NCBI GenBank assembly: GCA_002894305.1
Contig: PGEI01000030.1
Span: 1 to 33,781 of the forward strand
Reading direction: 5' to 3'
DNA from: Comamonadaceae bacterium CD01
GTDB taxonomy: Bacteria; Pseudomonadota; Gammaproteobacteria; Burkholderiales; Burkholderiaceae_C
DNA: 33,781 nt
Positions 1 to 8,492 of this stretch are shown in pieces. Positions within the stretch are counted from its first letter, which is position 1. Each line of letters starts with the position of its first letter. Made by a program: the position numbers and the translations under genes. The notes below the pieces were generated by a model. That model was given only the letters and a program-made list of their open reading frames with translations, was not told the DNA's origin and did not search any database.

Positions 1-275
1 ACTCTGATGAACATCCGCTTTATGTCGTCTGTACCGTGCGGCGTCACTCGCGTGCCATGCGGAGCAAAGGGGACAAAACCAGTGCCGCAGCCGCCCAGTG
101 CACGCATGAATGATTTGTTCACAGCCTCGTCAGCACCGTTACGCAAAACCGGCCTGGCACTGCGGGCATACTCACAGGTTCCCGGCAGCGCCGGGACGCC
201 TTAGATTTGGCGGCGACGTCCCTGTGCGCCGCCGCGCCATCCGACACACCGGATCTCACTTCCTGCCGTCAACGC
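1..275. other. Leader region with no recognised gene
   Basis: I recognise no coding sequence here; the short open frames lack family features and good ribosome sites. The only clear structure is a perfect 6-bp stem with a 3-base loop at 181-195 (CCCGGC/GCCGGG), without a T-run. An EpsE-type export lipoprotein often precedes genes like the next one, but none is visible in the window. Confidence 0.5.
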
Positions 276-1916
276 ATGTCCCAAGACGAAGACTACCAGC
301 TCACGCTGCGTGACTATCTCTCCATCCTCAAGCGCCGTGCGCTCCTGATCGCCGTCACCTTCATCGGTGTGGCAGCGGTGGCGATTGCCGTGGCCATGCT
401 GATGCCGCCGGTCTACCAGTCCACCGGCACCATCATGATCGAGTCGCAGCAGATCCCTACCGATCTGGTGCAGGCCAGCGTGACCAGCTATGCCGACGAG
501 CGCATCGAGGTCATCAAGCAACGTGTGATGACGCGCGACAACCTGCTGCGCATCATCGGCAAATACGACCTGTTCAAGGATCGCAGCATCACGTTCACGC
601 CGTCCGAGCAGGTCGACGAGATGCGCCAGCTCATCACCGTGCAACTGATCAACGCCAACGTGCGCCAGGGCAAAGGCTCGGCCACCATCGCGTTCAAGGT
701 GTCGTTCGAGGATCGCCAGCCGCAGATCGCCCAGCGCGTGGCCAATGAACTGGTCACGCTGTTTTTGAACGAGAACGTCAAGGTGCGCACCGAGCGCGCC
801 ACGCAGACCACCGAGTTCCTGACGCAGGAGGCCAACCGCCTGAAGACCCAGCTTGACCAGCTGGAGGGCCAGATCGCCACCTACAAGCAGCAGAACAACA
901 CGGTGTTGCCCGAGAACATCGCGCTGAGCATGAACGCCATCCAGCGCATGGAGACCGAAATGCGCGACGCCGAGCGCGAATACCGCTCGGCCGAGGAAGA
1001 GGTGCGCAGCCTGGACATCGAGCTGGCCGGTGCCAAGGCCGCCGTGGCCAACGCCGCGGCCAACGCCTCGGGATCGCCCATTGCCGGCCTGAACGCCGAC
1101 GAGGCCGAGCTGCAAAAGGCCCGCTCGGAGCTGGCGCGCATGGCCAACACCTACACCGACAGCCACCCCGACGTGCGAGCGACCAAGCGCCGCATCGAGG
1201 CGCTGGAAAAATCGATTGCTGAGACCGCCAAACTGCCCCGCCCCAGCGTGCTGGCAGACGGCTCGCCGCTGTCGGCGTCACCCACCGTGGCCGCTGCGCA
1301 AATGGTCGTCTCCAAGATCGAGGCGCGCCGCGTGTCGGCCCAGTCGCGCATGCAACTGATGCGCGCCCAGCAAGGCGAGTTGCGGGCCCGCCTGGCCGAC
1401 GCCGAGGCGCAACTCGTCAAGGCGCCCCAGGTCGAGCGCGGCCTGGCCGCGCTGCTGCGCGACCGCGAAGGCGCACAGCGCAAGTACGAGGAAATCCGCG
1501 CCAAGCAGATGAGCGCCCAACTGTCCGAGAACCTGGAAGACGAGCAGCGCGCCGAGCGCTTCTCGCTGCTGGAGCCTCCGCTGGCACCCGATCGCCCCAT
1601 CAAGCCCAACCGCAAGAAAATGATTGCCCTGGGCCTGGTGCTCGCCGGCGTCGCCGCGGGCGGCCTGACCATGTTGCTGGAAATGCTGCACGGCACCGTG
1701 CGCGGCGCCGAGGCCGTCACCGCCATCACCGGCAAACGCCCCCTGGTGCTCATCCCCTACATCACCATCGCCGAGGAAAACCAGCGCCAGCGCCGCCACT
1801 GGAAGCGCCTGATCATCGGCGCCGTCGTGGCGCTGGTCGCGGCCCTGCTGGCCATTCACTTCTTCTTCATGCCCTTGGACACCCTGGTGTTCAAGCTGCT
1901 GCTGCGCCTGTCCTGA
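276..1916 (+). CDS. Wzz/EpsF-like polysaccharide chain-length determinant
   Basis: Inner-membrane polysaccharide co-polymerase that would set EPS chain length together with the autokinase encoded 16 bases downstream. The 546-aa product has an N-terminal Wzz region with a membrane helix at about residues 21-42. A long charged periplasmic coiled coil follows (about 170-430). The Pro-rich motif PLAPDRPIKPNRKK then precedes a second helix at about 448-470, the classic Wzz/GNVR layout. A third hydrophobic segment at about 511-532 follows a cytoplasmic loop, which is more than the usual two. I chose ATG 276 because the protein aligns with the family from MSQDEDYQL; the frame stays open to 207, but that extension looks unrelated. 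No strong Shine-Dalgarno is visible. Family is confident, EpsF subtype less so. Confidence 0.9.
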   Translation: MSQDEDYQLTLRDYLSILKRRALLIAVTFIGVAAVAIAVAMLMPPVYQSTGTIMIESQQIPTDLVQASVTSYADERIEVIKQRVMTRDNLLRIIGKYDLFKDRSITFTPSEQVDEMRQLITVQLINANVRQGKGSATIAFKVSFEDRQPQIAQRVANELVTLFLNENVKVRTERATQTTEFLTQEANRLKTQLDQLEGQIATYKQQNNTVLPENIALSMNAIQRMETEMRDAEREYRSAEEEVRSLDIELAGAKAAVANAAANASGSPIAGLNADEAELQKARSELARMANTYTDSHPDVRATKRRIEALEKSIAETAKLPRPSVLADGSPLSASPTVAAAQMVVSKIEARRVSAQSRMQLMRAQQGELRARLADAEAQLVKAPQVERGLAALLRDREGAQRKYEEIRAKQMSAQLSENLEDEQRAERFSLLEPPLAPDRPIKPNRKKMIALGLVLAGVAAGGLTMLLEMLHGTVRGAEAVTAITGKRPLVLIPYITIAEENQRQRRHWKRLIIGAVVALVAALLAIHFFFMPLDTLVFKLLLRLS

Positions 1917-1932
1917 ATACCCGGGTCGCTCC

Positions 1933-2766
1933 ATGGAACGCATCAAACAAGCCATCGACAAAGCCCGCGCCCAGGCGCCTGCCTCTGCACCCTTCGCAGA
2001 GCCCGCAGCGCGCGGCACCCCCCACACTGCGCCGCCGCCGCCGCGCCCTCACGTCCAGGCCATGGACGTGAGCTACGTGCACACCGAAGTCGTGCCGCTG
2101 GATCCGGCGCACCTGGAAGAGCACCGCATCGTCGCCTACAACAAGGCCAGCCAGCACAACTGGGCGTTTGACGTGCTGCGCACCCAGGTGCTGCAGAAAA
2201 TGGACGAAAAAGGCTGGCGCACGCTGGCCATCACCTCGCCCACGCTGGAGTCGGGCAAGACCGTCGTCTCGATCAACCTGGCGATGAGCATTGCCCACCA
2301 CTCGCAGCGCACCGCCATGCTGGTCGACTTCGACCTGCGCCGCCCGCGCGTTGCCAGCTACTTGGGGCTGAGCCGCAACCCGTCGCTCAACGAAGTGCTG
2401 GCAGGCCAGGCGCAACTGCATGAAGCCATGGTGAATCCCGGCCTGCCGCGCCTGGTCGTCGTGCCCACCAACCGCCCCGTGCCCAAGGCGGCCGAGGTGT
2501 TGTCGTCGCAAAGCGTCGGCGCGCTGATCGAGGATCTACGCGACCGCTACGACGACCGCACCGTCATCTTCGACCTGCCGCCCATGATGGCCGGCGACGA
2601 CGTCATGTCCGTGCTGCCGCGCATCGATGCCGTGCTCATGGTCATAGGCAATGGCAACAGCACCAAGTCCGAGATCGAGGAGAGCATGCGCCACATCCCC
2701 GCCGACCGGCTGCTGGGCGTAGTGCTCAACAAGGCCGAGGCGGAGGTGCGGCGAGGGTATTACTGA
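1933..2766 (+). CDS. EpsG/CapB-like tyrosine autokinase (BY-kinase)
   Basis: Cytoplasmic partner of the chain-length protein. BY-kinases autophosphorylate C-terminal tyrosines and gate polymer export. The 277-aa protein has a Pro/Ala-rich N-terminus (residues 10-42), a P-loop region TSPTLESGKT (101-110), Walker A' LVDFDLRRP (from 130) and Walker B VIFDLPP (D214). The P-loop departs from the usual PGEGKS/T: Glu replaces the first Gly (L105-E106-S107-G108-K109-T110), while the catalytic Lys is kept. The tail is short and ends RRGYY, so only two adjacent tyrosines are available rather than a long cluster. A MinD-like ATPase without kinase activity is possible. Confidence 0.86.
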   Translation: MERIKQAIDKARAQAPASAPFAEPAARGTPHTAPPPPRPHVQAMDVSYVHTEVVPLDPAHLEEHRIVAYNKASQHNWAFDVLRTQVLQKMDEKGWRTLAITSPTLESGKTVVSINLAMSIAHHSQRTAMLVDFDLRRPRVASYLGLSRNPSLNEVLAGQAQLHEAMVNPGLPRLVVVPTNRPVPKAAEVLSSQSVGALIEDLRDRYDDRTVIFDLPPMMAGDDVMSVLPRIDAVLMVIGNGNSTKSEIEESMRHIPADRLLGVVLNKAEAEVRRGYY

Positions 2767-2824
2767 GCACTGCTGGTTTGGTGCTGCGCTGTGGTGGTGC
2801 AGGGGAGGGGTTGATGGTGTTAGT

Positions 2825-2940
2825 GGCGGTTTGCCTCGACGTAACGCCAGCTGCTGAATCGTAACGCGCACCAAGCGCAACCCAATAGGACCTGTTTGGG
2901 TGCTGCATTGGGTGCTCCAACCATGGGCTGAACGACCTGT
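2825..2940 (-). pseudogene. Decayed 3' end of a glycoside hydrolase gene
   Basis: Read on the minus strand, this stretch matches the last 40 or so codons of the glycoside hydrolase gene at 4158-6737. One frame gives WLEHPMQHPNRSYWVALGA against WLEYPAQYKNGRYLIELDG. After a frameshift another gives IQQLALRRGKPP against IQWMALRQSKP. The spans are almost equal in length (about 116 bp here, about 117 bp at 4163-4279), so it is a collinear diverged copy. No upstream part of the hydrolase survives; the next thing upstream on this strand is the end of a glycosyltransferase gene. It looks like a scar of gene replacement at the edge of the AT-rich cassette. Confidence 0.75.
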
Positions 2941-2988
2941 TGTTTTAAAGTGCGAAGCACATTGCTCTGCAATTTTTTCGTGGATGCA

Positions 2989-4032
2989 TTATTTAAAAGA
3001 GCGTGCAAGTAGTTGCAACTGCTCAATATCAGCTGTCAGCGCCAGTGGTGTGGGCCAGTCGAACCGCTCACACATGGTTTTAATCCGATAACGCCAGTCG
3101 TGATGTTCAATGATGTGTCGAATATTTTGGCGGCGCTGCCCATGCAAATCATCGTTGCGATGTAGCAAGTCCAATATTTCTTCATATGCCTTTTCTGGCT
3201 CGTCAGCCAACTCAACCGTCGCGTTATCCCAAAACAGCATTTCGTCGGCCATGCGAGAGATGGGGCGCTTGCCTGCAACGATACATCCGGCCAACAATGA
3301 TTCGAGCCAGCGACTGGTGATCATCATGGAGCGAGGGCGGTCACCCTGCGGCTCTACAAACAGGTGAAAGGCAAGTGAAATACGTGAGCGATGCAATAGC
3401 TTGAAGAGCATGCCACGTTCCAGCTGGACATCCGGGCCGGTTATGTGTCCAAGTGGTGAGTGTAGATAGAGATAAGGCGATTCGGCCACATGTAGATGCT
3501 GGATCAAACTGGTGTGGTAGCTGGGCGGCGTTCGGCCGTAGGAAATTACATCGATGTCTCGGGTTAAATCCCTGTGAGGTGCCCAGCGTAGGGCATCTGT
3601 TCCTTGGTAGAGCTGCGAGACTTCGATTCCGAATTGGTGCGCAGGAAAGGTTTGATCCTCATGTGCTGTGACCGTGATAGCGTCGAATAATGCAGTTTCT
3701 GATGGAAATCCGGCGTGAAAATAAGAATCTGTCACGAAAGCATAGATTTTTCTGAATTTCTTGCGCACGTCGGGTATAGCGGAAAGCATGGCCAAATCCG
3801 CCGGGCCGTGTGCGACAACCATCAAAACATCGCCTTCGGCGCAGTTCTGTTTGGCATATCGCGGATACCCGCGTCCCGTCAATCTGTGTAATGCCGATTT
3901 GGTCAACGTGGCAGGACTGAGTAGTTGAGCATCGAAGTAGTGCACCAGCAGGTATGCCAATTCATCAATTGCCGACCAACCTACATGAGGCGATTTGATG
4001 CCAGAGCAAACGACAGTTATTTTCATATCCAT
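2989..4032 (-). CDS. Glycosyltransferase, GT1/GT4-like (CgeB-type C-terminus)
   Basis: Predicted cytoplasmic glycosyltransferase of the repeat-unit pathway. The N-terminus MDMKITVVCSG is a Rossmann-type first strand. The C-terminal third carries SRWLESLLAGCIVAGKRP, then a conserved region ending in HHDWRYRIKTMCERF. This is typical of the 'glycosyl transferases group 1_2' domain found in spore-protein CgeB and many O-antigen enzymes. From ATG 4032 it is 347 aa; a TTG six codons upstream (4050) is possible, and neither has a good ribosome site. It is last in the leftward cassette, 125 bases after the hydrolase start, and more AT-rich than genes outside the cassette. Donor and acceptor cannot be read from sequence. 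Confidence 0.78.
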   Translation of the reverse strand: MDMKITVVCSGIKSPHVGWSAIDELAYLLVHYFDAQLLSPATLTKSALHRLTGRGYPRYAKQNCAEGDVLMVVAHGPADLAMLSAIPDVRKKFRKIYAFVTDSYFHAGFPSETALFDAITVTAHEDQTFPAHQFGIEVSQLYQGTDALRWAPHRDLTRDIDVISYGRTPPSYHTSLIQHLHVAESPYLYLHSPLGHITGPDVQLERGMLFKLLHRSRISLAFHLFVEPQGDRPRSMMITSRWLESLLAGCIVAGKRPISRMADEMLFWDNATVELADEPEKAYEEILDLLHRNDDLHGQRRQNIRHIIEHHDWRYRIKTMCERFDWPTPLALTADIEQLQLLARSFK

Positions 4033-4157
4033 AAAAATATTTTGCGCCAAGCTTTATTTGGACTGAACGACGTTTTGGAAATCGATCTAAAACTTAGAAG
4101 TGTAACGCTGGTTGCTGGGTATCACATCTGAGACGGGCATGAGACCGCCGCTCCCAA

Positions 4158-6737
4158 TCAAGCGGGTTTGCTCTGGCGTAATGCCATCCACTGAATTGGC
4201 AGCGTCCCATCGAGCTCAATCAGATAGCGGCCATTTTTGTACTGCGCAGGGTATTCCAACCATTGGTTGAACGGGCCGTTGCGGTAGAGCGTGAGACCTG
4301 CGGGCGCCTTGACTTCCATGCGGCCCGCCAGCGGCTCGACAATAAAGGGTGTCTTGCGGCTATTGGGTTGCGGTTGGGAGCGCGTGCCAATGGAGAGCAT
4401 CAAGTCTTTGGATGAACCCAGGGCATCGTCATTCAGGCTTTGCAAGGCCACCGCGGCGTTGCGCGTTTTCAAATCCAACTGCAATGCGGGCAGCGTAATC
4501 TGACTGCCGCCAATCCAGCCCATCGCTGCCTGGGTGCGCGCGGTGTTGATGGTGTAAGTCCCCTTAGTCCAATTGTGCGTCAGCTCGCTGGTATCGCTCG
4601 TTGCCTCGTCAGCACCCTCAGGCAGCAACGAGCGCGTGGGATCTTTGATGATGATGGCATCTGCAGGTGGATTGCGCCTCTTGAGCCAGGGCAGCTCGGG
4701 CGTCTGTGGCATGGCGATGAGCAGCTTGCCTTGCTCGGCCGCCGTGCGCAGCGCTGGTGAGTTGCCGGCAGAAGTGTCTTTGCCAAAAAAAGCTTCCGCG
4801 CCAGGGTCATACACATAGGTGGTCGTCGCTTCGCGCACGTCGCCGCGGCGGTACATCAACCCTGCGGCGCTGAGCATGGGTAGCAGCGATGGGTCGTTGT
4901 ATGAATGCCAATTGGAAGGAGTGCCTTGATTACGCGGCGCCTCCTGGCTGTACGCGTAATGCATCAGTGCGCGCCAGCCCTGGTGCGACGCCATTGCCGC
5001 AATCATTAAGGGCAGGGTGTGGCGGTCGTACGCGGGAAAAGAGCCGGCATTCCATTCAGTCGCCGTTAGAGGCATGCCGACTACTTGCGCCGCAGCAATC
5101 CAATGACCCAAGTGGTCTGACCAGATGGGACTTTTCTCTAGTTGACCAGGTGTGCCGTAAGCGTGCGCGTCAATGATGTCACCGGTAGTCAACGCTGGTA
5201 ATGAAAAAAGTGGGTTATTTCCCCATGTGTTTGTTGTCGCCAGAGGTTGCTTTACACCGAGATTGTGCAGATGATTAATAATATCTACATCAAATCGGTG
5301 TTCTAGATCATTCAAAAAAATCTTGCTGGGCCCCGGCTCCCAGCTTCGCCAAGTCTTTTGCTCTGGTAACTTTTGTTGTTGGGAAAAACTGTTTGCTGCA
5401 TTCATGTAAAGTTTATTGTGCAGCGGCACTCCCTTGTCGTTTAGCATGGCATTGCCAAAGTGATGTGTTATGTCGTTTTCATTGGTGATTAATATCCCTA
5501 TAATGGCTGGCTCGTCCTTGTATGCAATATTGGTGTATCTATTGCGATGCGTCACGTATTGTTCGTTGAATCGGCGCATCGCTTGTTGAATGGTGATATT
5601 TACGTAGTTAAATCCCTTGACTTCTGCCTTGTCTTTTCCTTTTGCTAGCTCGTTGAATCCGTAAATACCATCATCTTGGAATACGGGGCGGCCGACGTGC
5701 AGATCCAGCCAGACGGAGATGCCTTCATCCTTTAAAGATTTTATCCACCAATCAAGTTTATCAAGTGAGTCTGCACTGAGTGTTTGGGTATCTGTGACCG
5801 TTTTTCGATCGCCAAAAATATTCGGGTTGACCCAGGCTGAATCATGGTGGTGAATGCGCACTAAATTGTAGCCCAGCGCTGCCATTCGCTTAGCCTGCTG
5901 TTGCACTACGTCACGAGGCGTTGTGAAAAGTGCTGAAGCGGTAATATTGGTACCCCAATAGCGCGCAGTGTTGCTGTGATCGGATAGGTTTGCTAAACTA
6001 ATATCTCTGTTCATGTTGCCCAATAAGTTCTGTGGGGCATTGCTCGCATCAATCACGTCCTTTGGCCAGGTCGTAAGCGGCCCGCCGCCTAGGCGCTCAT
6101 TCACTGTGGGTCGCCATTTGGCATTTCCAGACCACTGCAATGTCACGGTGTAGTGCTGCTCACCCGCAGCAATATTTTTGTTAAAGAAGTACGCACGTAC
6201 TTCAGCCGGATTACCGCGTTCGAAAAAAATGCCAGGTAACGCAGGCGAAAAGCGCATGGTAAACCGTGGCCCATCAGCACGCCCCCATTCCCATCCGGTG
6301 TTACCAGGCAGCAGTACTGGCTTGCCCATGCTCTCAGCAAAAGTCTTGAGGTCAAACTTAAAAATCACGCCACCACCAATTGCATCGTGCTGTGTTTTGT
6401 CAGCGGCGATGCGAAAATCGTAAGTTAGCGTGCGATCATCCGGGCGCACGACGTTACCACTCCAGTGCAACGCCAAATTGTTGACCTTCCCAGTAAACTG
6501 ATAACCCTGCTGGGTCGCTGTCATTTGGGTGTGGGCGCTCGCCCACTTCCATTGAGCGCCCCAGAATGCCCAAGTTGATTTGGTCGCATCCTGACCGGCA
6601 AGACCAACCAAAGGCAGTCCAGTACTTTCATCGATTTCCACCGTCCAGGATTGACCTGCATAGGTGTTGAAATGTGGAGCTAATGTAGAAAGCACCAGAC
6701 TGATAGTTGCGATCGCATATCTGAAAACTTTAATCAT
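4158..6737 (-). CDS. Secreted glycoside hydrolase, clan GH-A (GH5-like)
   Basis: Probably an exported enzyme that cuts a polysaccharide, plausibly the polymer made here (trimming, release or turnover). The 859-aa protein starts with a signal peptide (MIKVFRYAIATISLVLSTLA, cleavage near residues 27-28). An all-beta-looking N-terminal region to about 250 follows, then a (beta/alpha)8 catalytic region with VRIHHHD (293-299), the acid/base motif ITNEND with E420, HAYG at 524-527 and the nucleophile motif TATEWNAG with E561. The spacing of the two glutamates and the Asn before the first fit retaining clan GH-A enzymes. A C-terminal beta region follows. ATG 6737 directly precedes the signal peptide. 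Exact family and substrate are not assignable by eye. Confidence 0.85.
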   Translation of the reverse strand: MIKVFRYAIATISLVLSTLAPHFNTYAGQSWTVEIDESTGLPLVGLAGQDATKSTWAFWGAQWKWASAHTQMTATQQGYQFTGKVNNLALHWSGNVVRPDDRTLTYDFRIAADKTQHDAIGGGVIFKFDLKTFAESMGKPVLLPGNTGWEWGRADGPRFTMRFSPALPGIFFERGNPAEVRAYFFNKNIAAGEQHYTVTLQWSGNAKWRPTVNERLGGGPLTTWPKDVIDASNAPQNLLGNMNRDISLANLSDHSNTARYWGTNITASALFTTPRDVVQQQAKRMAALGYNLVRIHHHDSAWVNPNIFGDRKTVTDTQTLSADSLDKLDWWIKSLKDEGISVWLDLHVGRPVFQDDGIYGFNELAKGKDKAEVKGFNYVNITIQQAMRRFNEQYVTHRNRYTNIAYKDEPAIIGILITNENDITHHFGNAMLNDKGVPLHNKLYMNAANSFSQQQKLPEQKTWRSWEPGPSKIFLNDLEHRFDVDIINHLHNLGVKQPLATTNTWGNNPLFSLPALTTGDIIDAHAYGTPGQLEKSPIWSDHLGHWIAAAQVVGMPLTATEWNAGSFPAYDRHTLPLMIAAMASHQGWRALMHYAYSQEAPRNQGTPSNWHSYNDPSLLPMLSAAGLMYRRGDVREATTTYVYDPGAEAFFGKDTSAGNSPALRTAAEQGKLLIAMPQTPELPWLKRRNPPADAIIIKDPTRSLLPEGADEATSDTSELTHNWTKGTYTINTARTQAAMGWIGGSQITLPALQLDLKTRNAAVALQSLNDDALGSSKDLMLSIGTRSQPQPNSRKTPFIVEPLAGRMEVKAPAGLTLYRNGPFNQWLEYPAQYKNGRYLIELDGTLPIQWMALRQSKPA

Positions 6738-6775
6738 AATGAGTGCCTCGGTTTTGAAATATTCATTCGATATTA

Positions 6776-6781
6776 ATTATA
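6776..6781 (-). promoter_or_regulatory. Possible -10 element for the glycoside hydrolase
   Basis: On the minus strand a perfect TATAAT lies about 40 bases upstream of the hydrolase start, inside the 157-bp AT-rich gap after the polymerase gene. No convincing -35 box sits 16-18 bases upstream. The gap would allow separate transcription of the hydrolase. Confidence 0.35.
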
Positions 6782-6894
6782 CCTGGTTTGGCATGATATT
6801 TATTTTCGATTTTAGCGTGGCTTGTGTCATCCTATCCAACCTTACCTCAGGAAAATCTGAGATGGCTAACACGGTCTAAGAAATCAATGGCAAA

Positions 6895-8457
6895 TCATCT
6901 GGTTGGGTAGTGAGTGGATGGCGTTTGGTGTATTGCCGAACCATATTGTTCTTTGACTTGTGCCGCAGTACGCTTCTTGCGCACGTTTTTGTTTATCATG
7001 ATCAGCCAGGCTACAGAGAATCCTGAAACTAACCAATACAAATTTCCGACGACGGTAATACTGGCTACACTGGATATTATTGCCGCAACTCCAACCAGGG
7101 TGGCCAGCAGACAACGTCCCAAGATTCGCAATTCATCGTCGTGCGAGATGCGTGGATAAGTTTTAAAGAGTTGAATAATGATTATTACAAAAAAACCAGA
7201 AAATAAAACGAATCCGACCAACCCATAATCTAAAGCGACGCCTAGGTATGTGTTTACGACATCAATAATTCCTTCGCCTTGAATCATTCTGAGCATTTCT
7301 GGCGTCTTGCTGTGATCAATAGATCCGAACCATAAGTTTCTTTTAATGACTATCAGTGCGTTGGTCATCAAGTCCTGCCGATAGGTCGTATTTTCCTCTC
7401 CAACAGTACCAATAAATGGCAGGAAGGAAATTATTTTTTGTCCCCAGCCAAAAACTGCAAGTAAGGATAATCCGATAACGCCTAGGAAACCAGCCTTTAT
7501 GACGTTACGAAAGCCATGGCGCCCTGTAAAAATAAACACCAAAGCTATTATCAGTGCACCAACCCAAGGCCCCCTGGAGATGCTGGCTACCATACCGCCA
7601 AAAATTAATAACGCTGGCATCACATTGCGTGCTGATAACTTTTTCCATTGATGAACGAATGGCAACAAACCTAGTCCGATGGCAGTTGCATAACCGAGGA
7701 CGATTGGCTGGCCTACGCTCGCTGTTGCTCTTAAAAGTGATTCGCGCCCAAGATATCCACCATATCCCCAGTGTAATCCTAAGGAATTTACCATGGGGTT
7801 ATAAAGATGCCAATATTTTACGGTTTCAAATATAGCTAATACTCCAATTAACGCAGCTGCTGCTGTGTAAGACGATAGTACACGTTTGAAATCTGATATA
7901 TCTTGAAGCCCACGGCTGGCGACATAGTACGGAAGGAAGCTATCAATGAAGATATAAAAGCACCCCCGAAGAGTGCTTGTGATGTTGTCTTCACGTAGCT
8001 GCAATGCGCCGGTTAGCAACAAATATCCTAGAAAAAGCTGATCTGCTGTCACACTACCAAGGCGCGTTCGTTGAGATGAACGGGATAGTTTTATTGCGGC
8101 GGGTAAAAGCACCACAATTGCCAGTAATCTTGGTGAATTCAAGGTGAAGAAGTAGTTGATCAGCCCAAATCCCGGGATGTTGATGTTCGCTGCGGGAACC
8201 ACAAATAGAAGCAGGCAATAAATTGCCAACGCATCTGCAGGACGTGGTTTCTGAGACACTATCAGTGTGCTGGATATAATCGCGTATATCCAAAAATTTC
8301 CCGAAATAAATGCGATTATGGTACACGCGAACCATAAATTGCGCCATTGTCGTGTTTTCGACTCGGATGTGTTGCGAATGAGTTCTGGACGCAGAAGTAT
8401 CCACGTTGGGATAGTTAGACCGAGAACGACGATAAGCGCGCGAATTTGTTCAGGCAT
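6895..8457 (-). CDS. Wzy / O-antigen ligase-like membrane protein
   Basis: Polytopic inner-membrane protein that would polymerise or transfer lipid-linked repeat units on the periplasmic face. The 520-aa product is hydrophobic throughout, with roughly 10-12 predicted helices. A large periplasmic loop at about residues 330-400 contains a polar stretch with TYRQDLMTNAL, and an Arg-rich motif SISRGPWVGA precedes it. Both are characteristic of the Wzy_C/WaaL family. The hydrophilic tail is rich in Lys/Arg and Thr. ATG 8457 is preferred; a TTG at 8484 would add nine residues, and neither has a clear ribosome site. Only 35 bases separate it from the upstream glycosyltransferase. Ligase and polymerase roles cannot be separated by sequence. 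Confidence 0.85.
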   Translation of the reverse strand: MPEQIRALIVVLGLTIPTWILLRPELIRNTSESKTRQWRNLWFACTIIAFISGNFWIYAIISSTLIVSQKPRPADALAIYCLLLFVVPAANINIPGFGLINYFFTLNSPRLLAIVVLLPAAIKLSRSSQRTRLGSVTADQLFLGYLLLTGALQLREDNITSTLRGCFYIFIDSFLPYYVASRGLQDISDFKRVLSSYTAAAALIGVLAIFETVKYWHLYNPMVNSLGLHWGYGGYLGRESLLRATASVGQPIVLGYATAIGLGLLPFVHQWKKLSARNVMPALLIFGGMVASISRGPWVGALIIALVFIFTGRHGFRNVIKAGFLGVIGLSLLAVFGWGQKIISFLPFIGTVGEENTTYRQDLMTNALIVIKRNLWFGSIDHSKTPEMLRMIQGEGIIDVVNTYLGVALDYGLVGFVLFSGFFVIIIIQLFKTYPRISHDDELRILGRCLLATLVGVAAIISSVASITVVGNLYWLVSGFSVAWLIMINKNVRKKRTAAQVKEQYGSAIHQTPSTHYPTR

Positions 8458-8492
8458 GGCTAATGCAGAATGGATGGCAGGCAAAAATATAT

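Noticed and set aside
207-275. A 23-residue N-terminal extension of the chain-length protein
   Set aside because: It lacks Wzz-like features and would follow poor initiation context; MSQDEDYQL at 276 fits the family.
4565-4573. TAGTCCAAT, identical to the core of the substrate-gene box
   Set aside because: It lies within the hydrolase coding sequence and lacks the TTGTTACA partner at the right spacing; likely chance.
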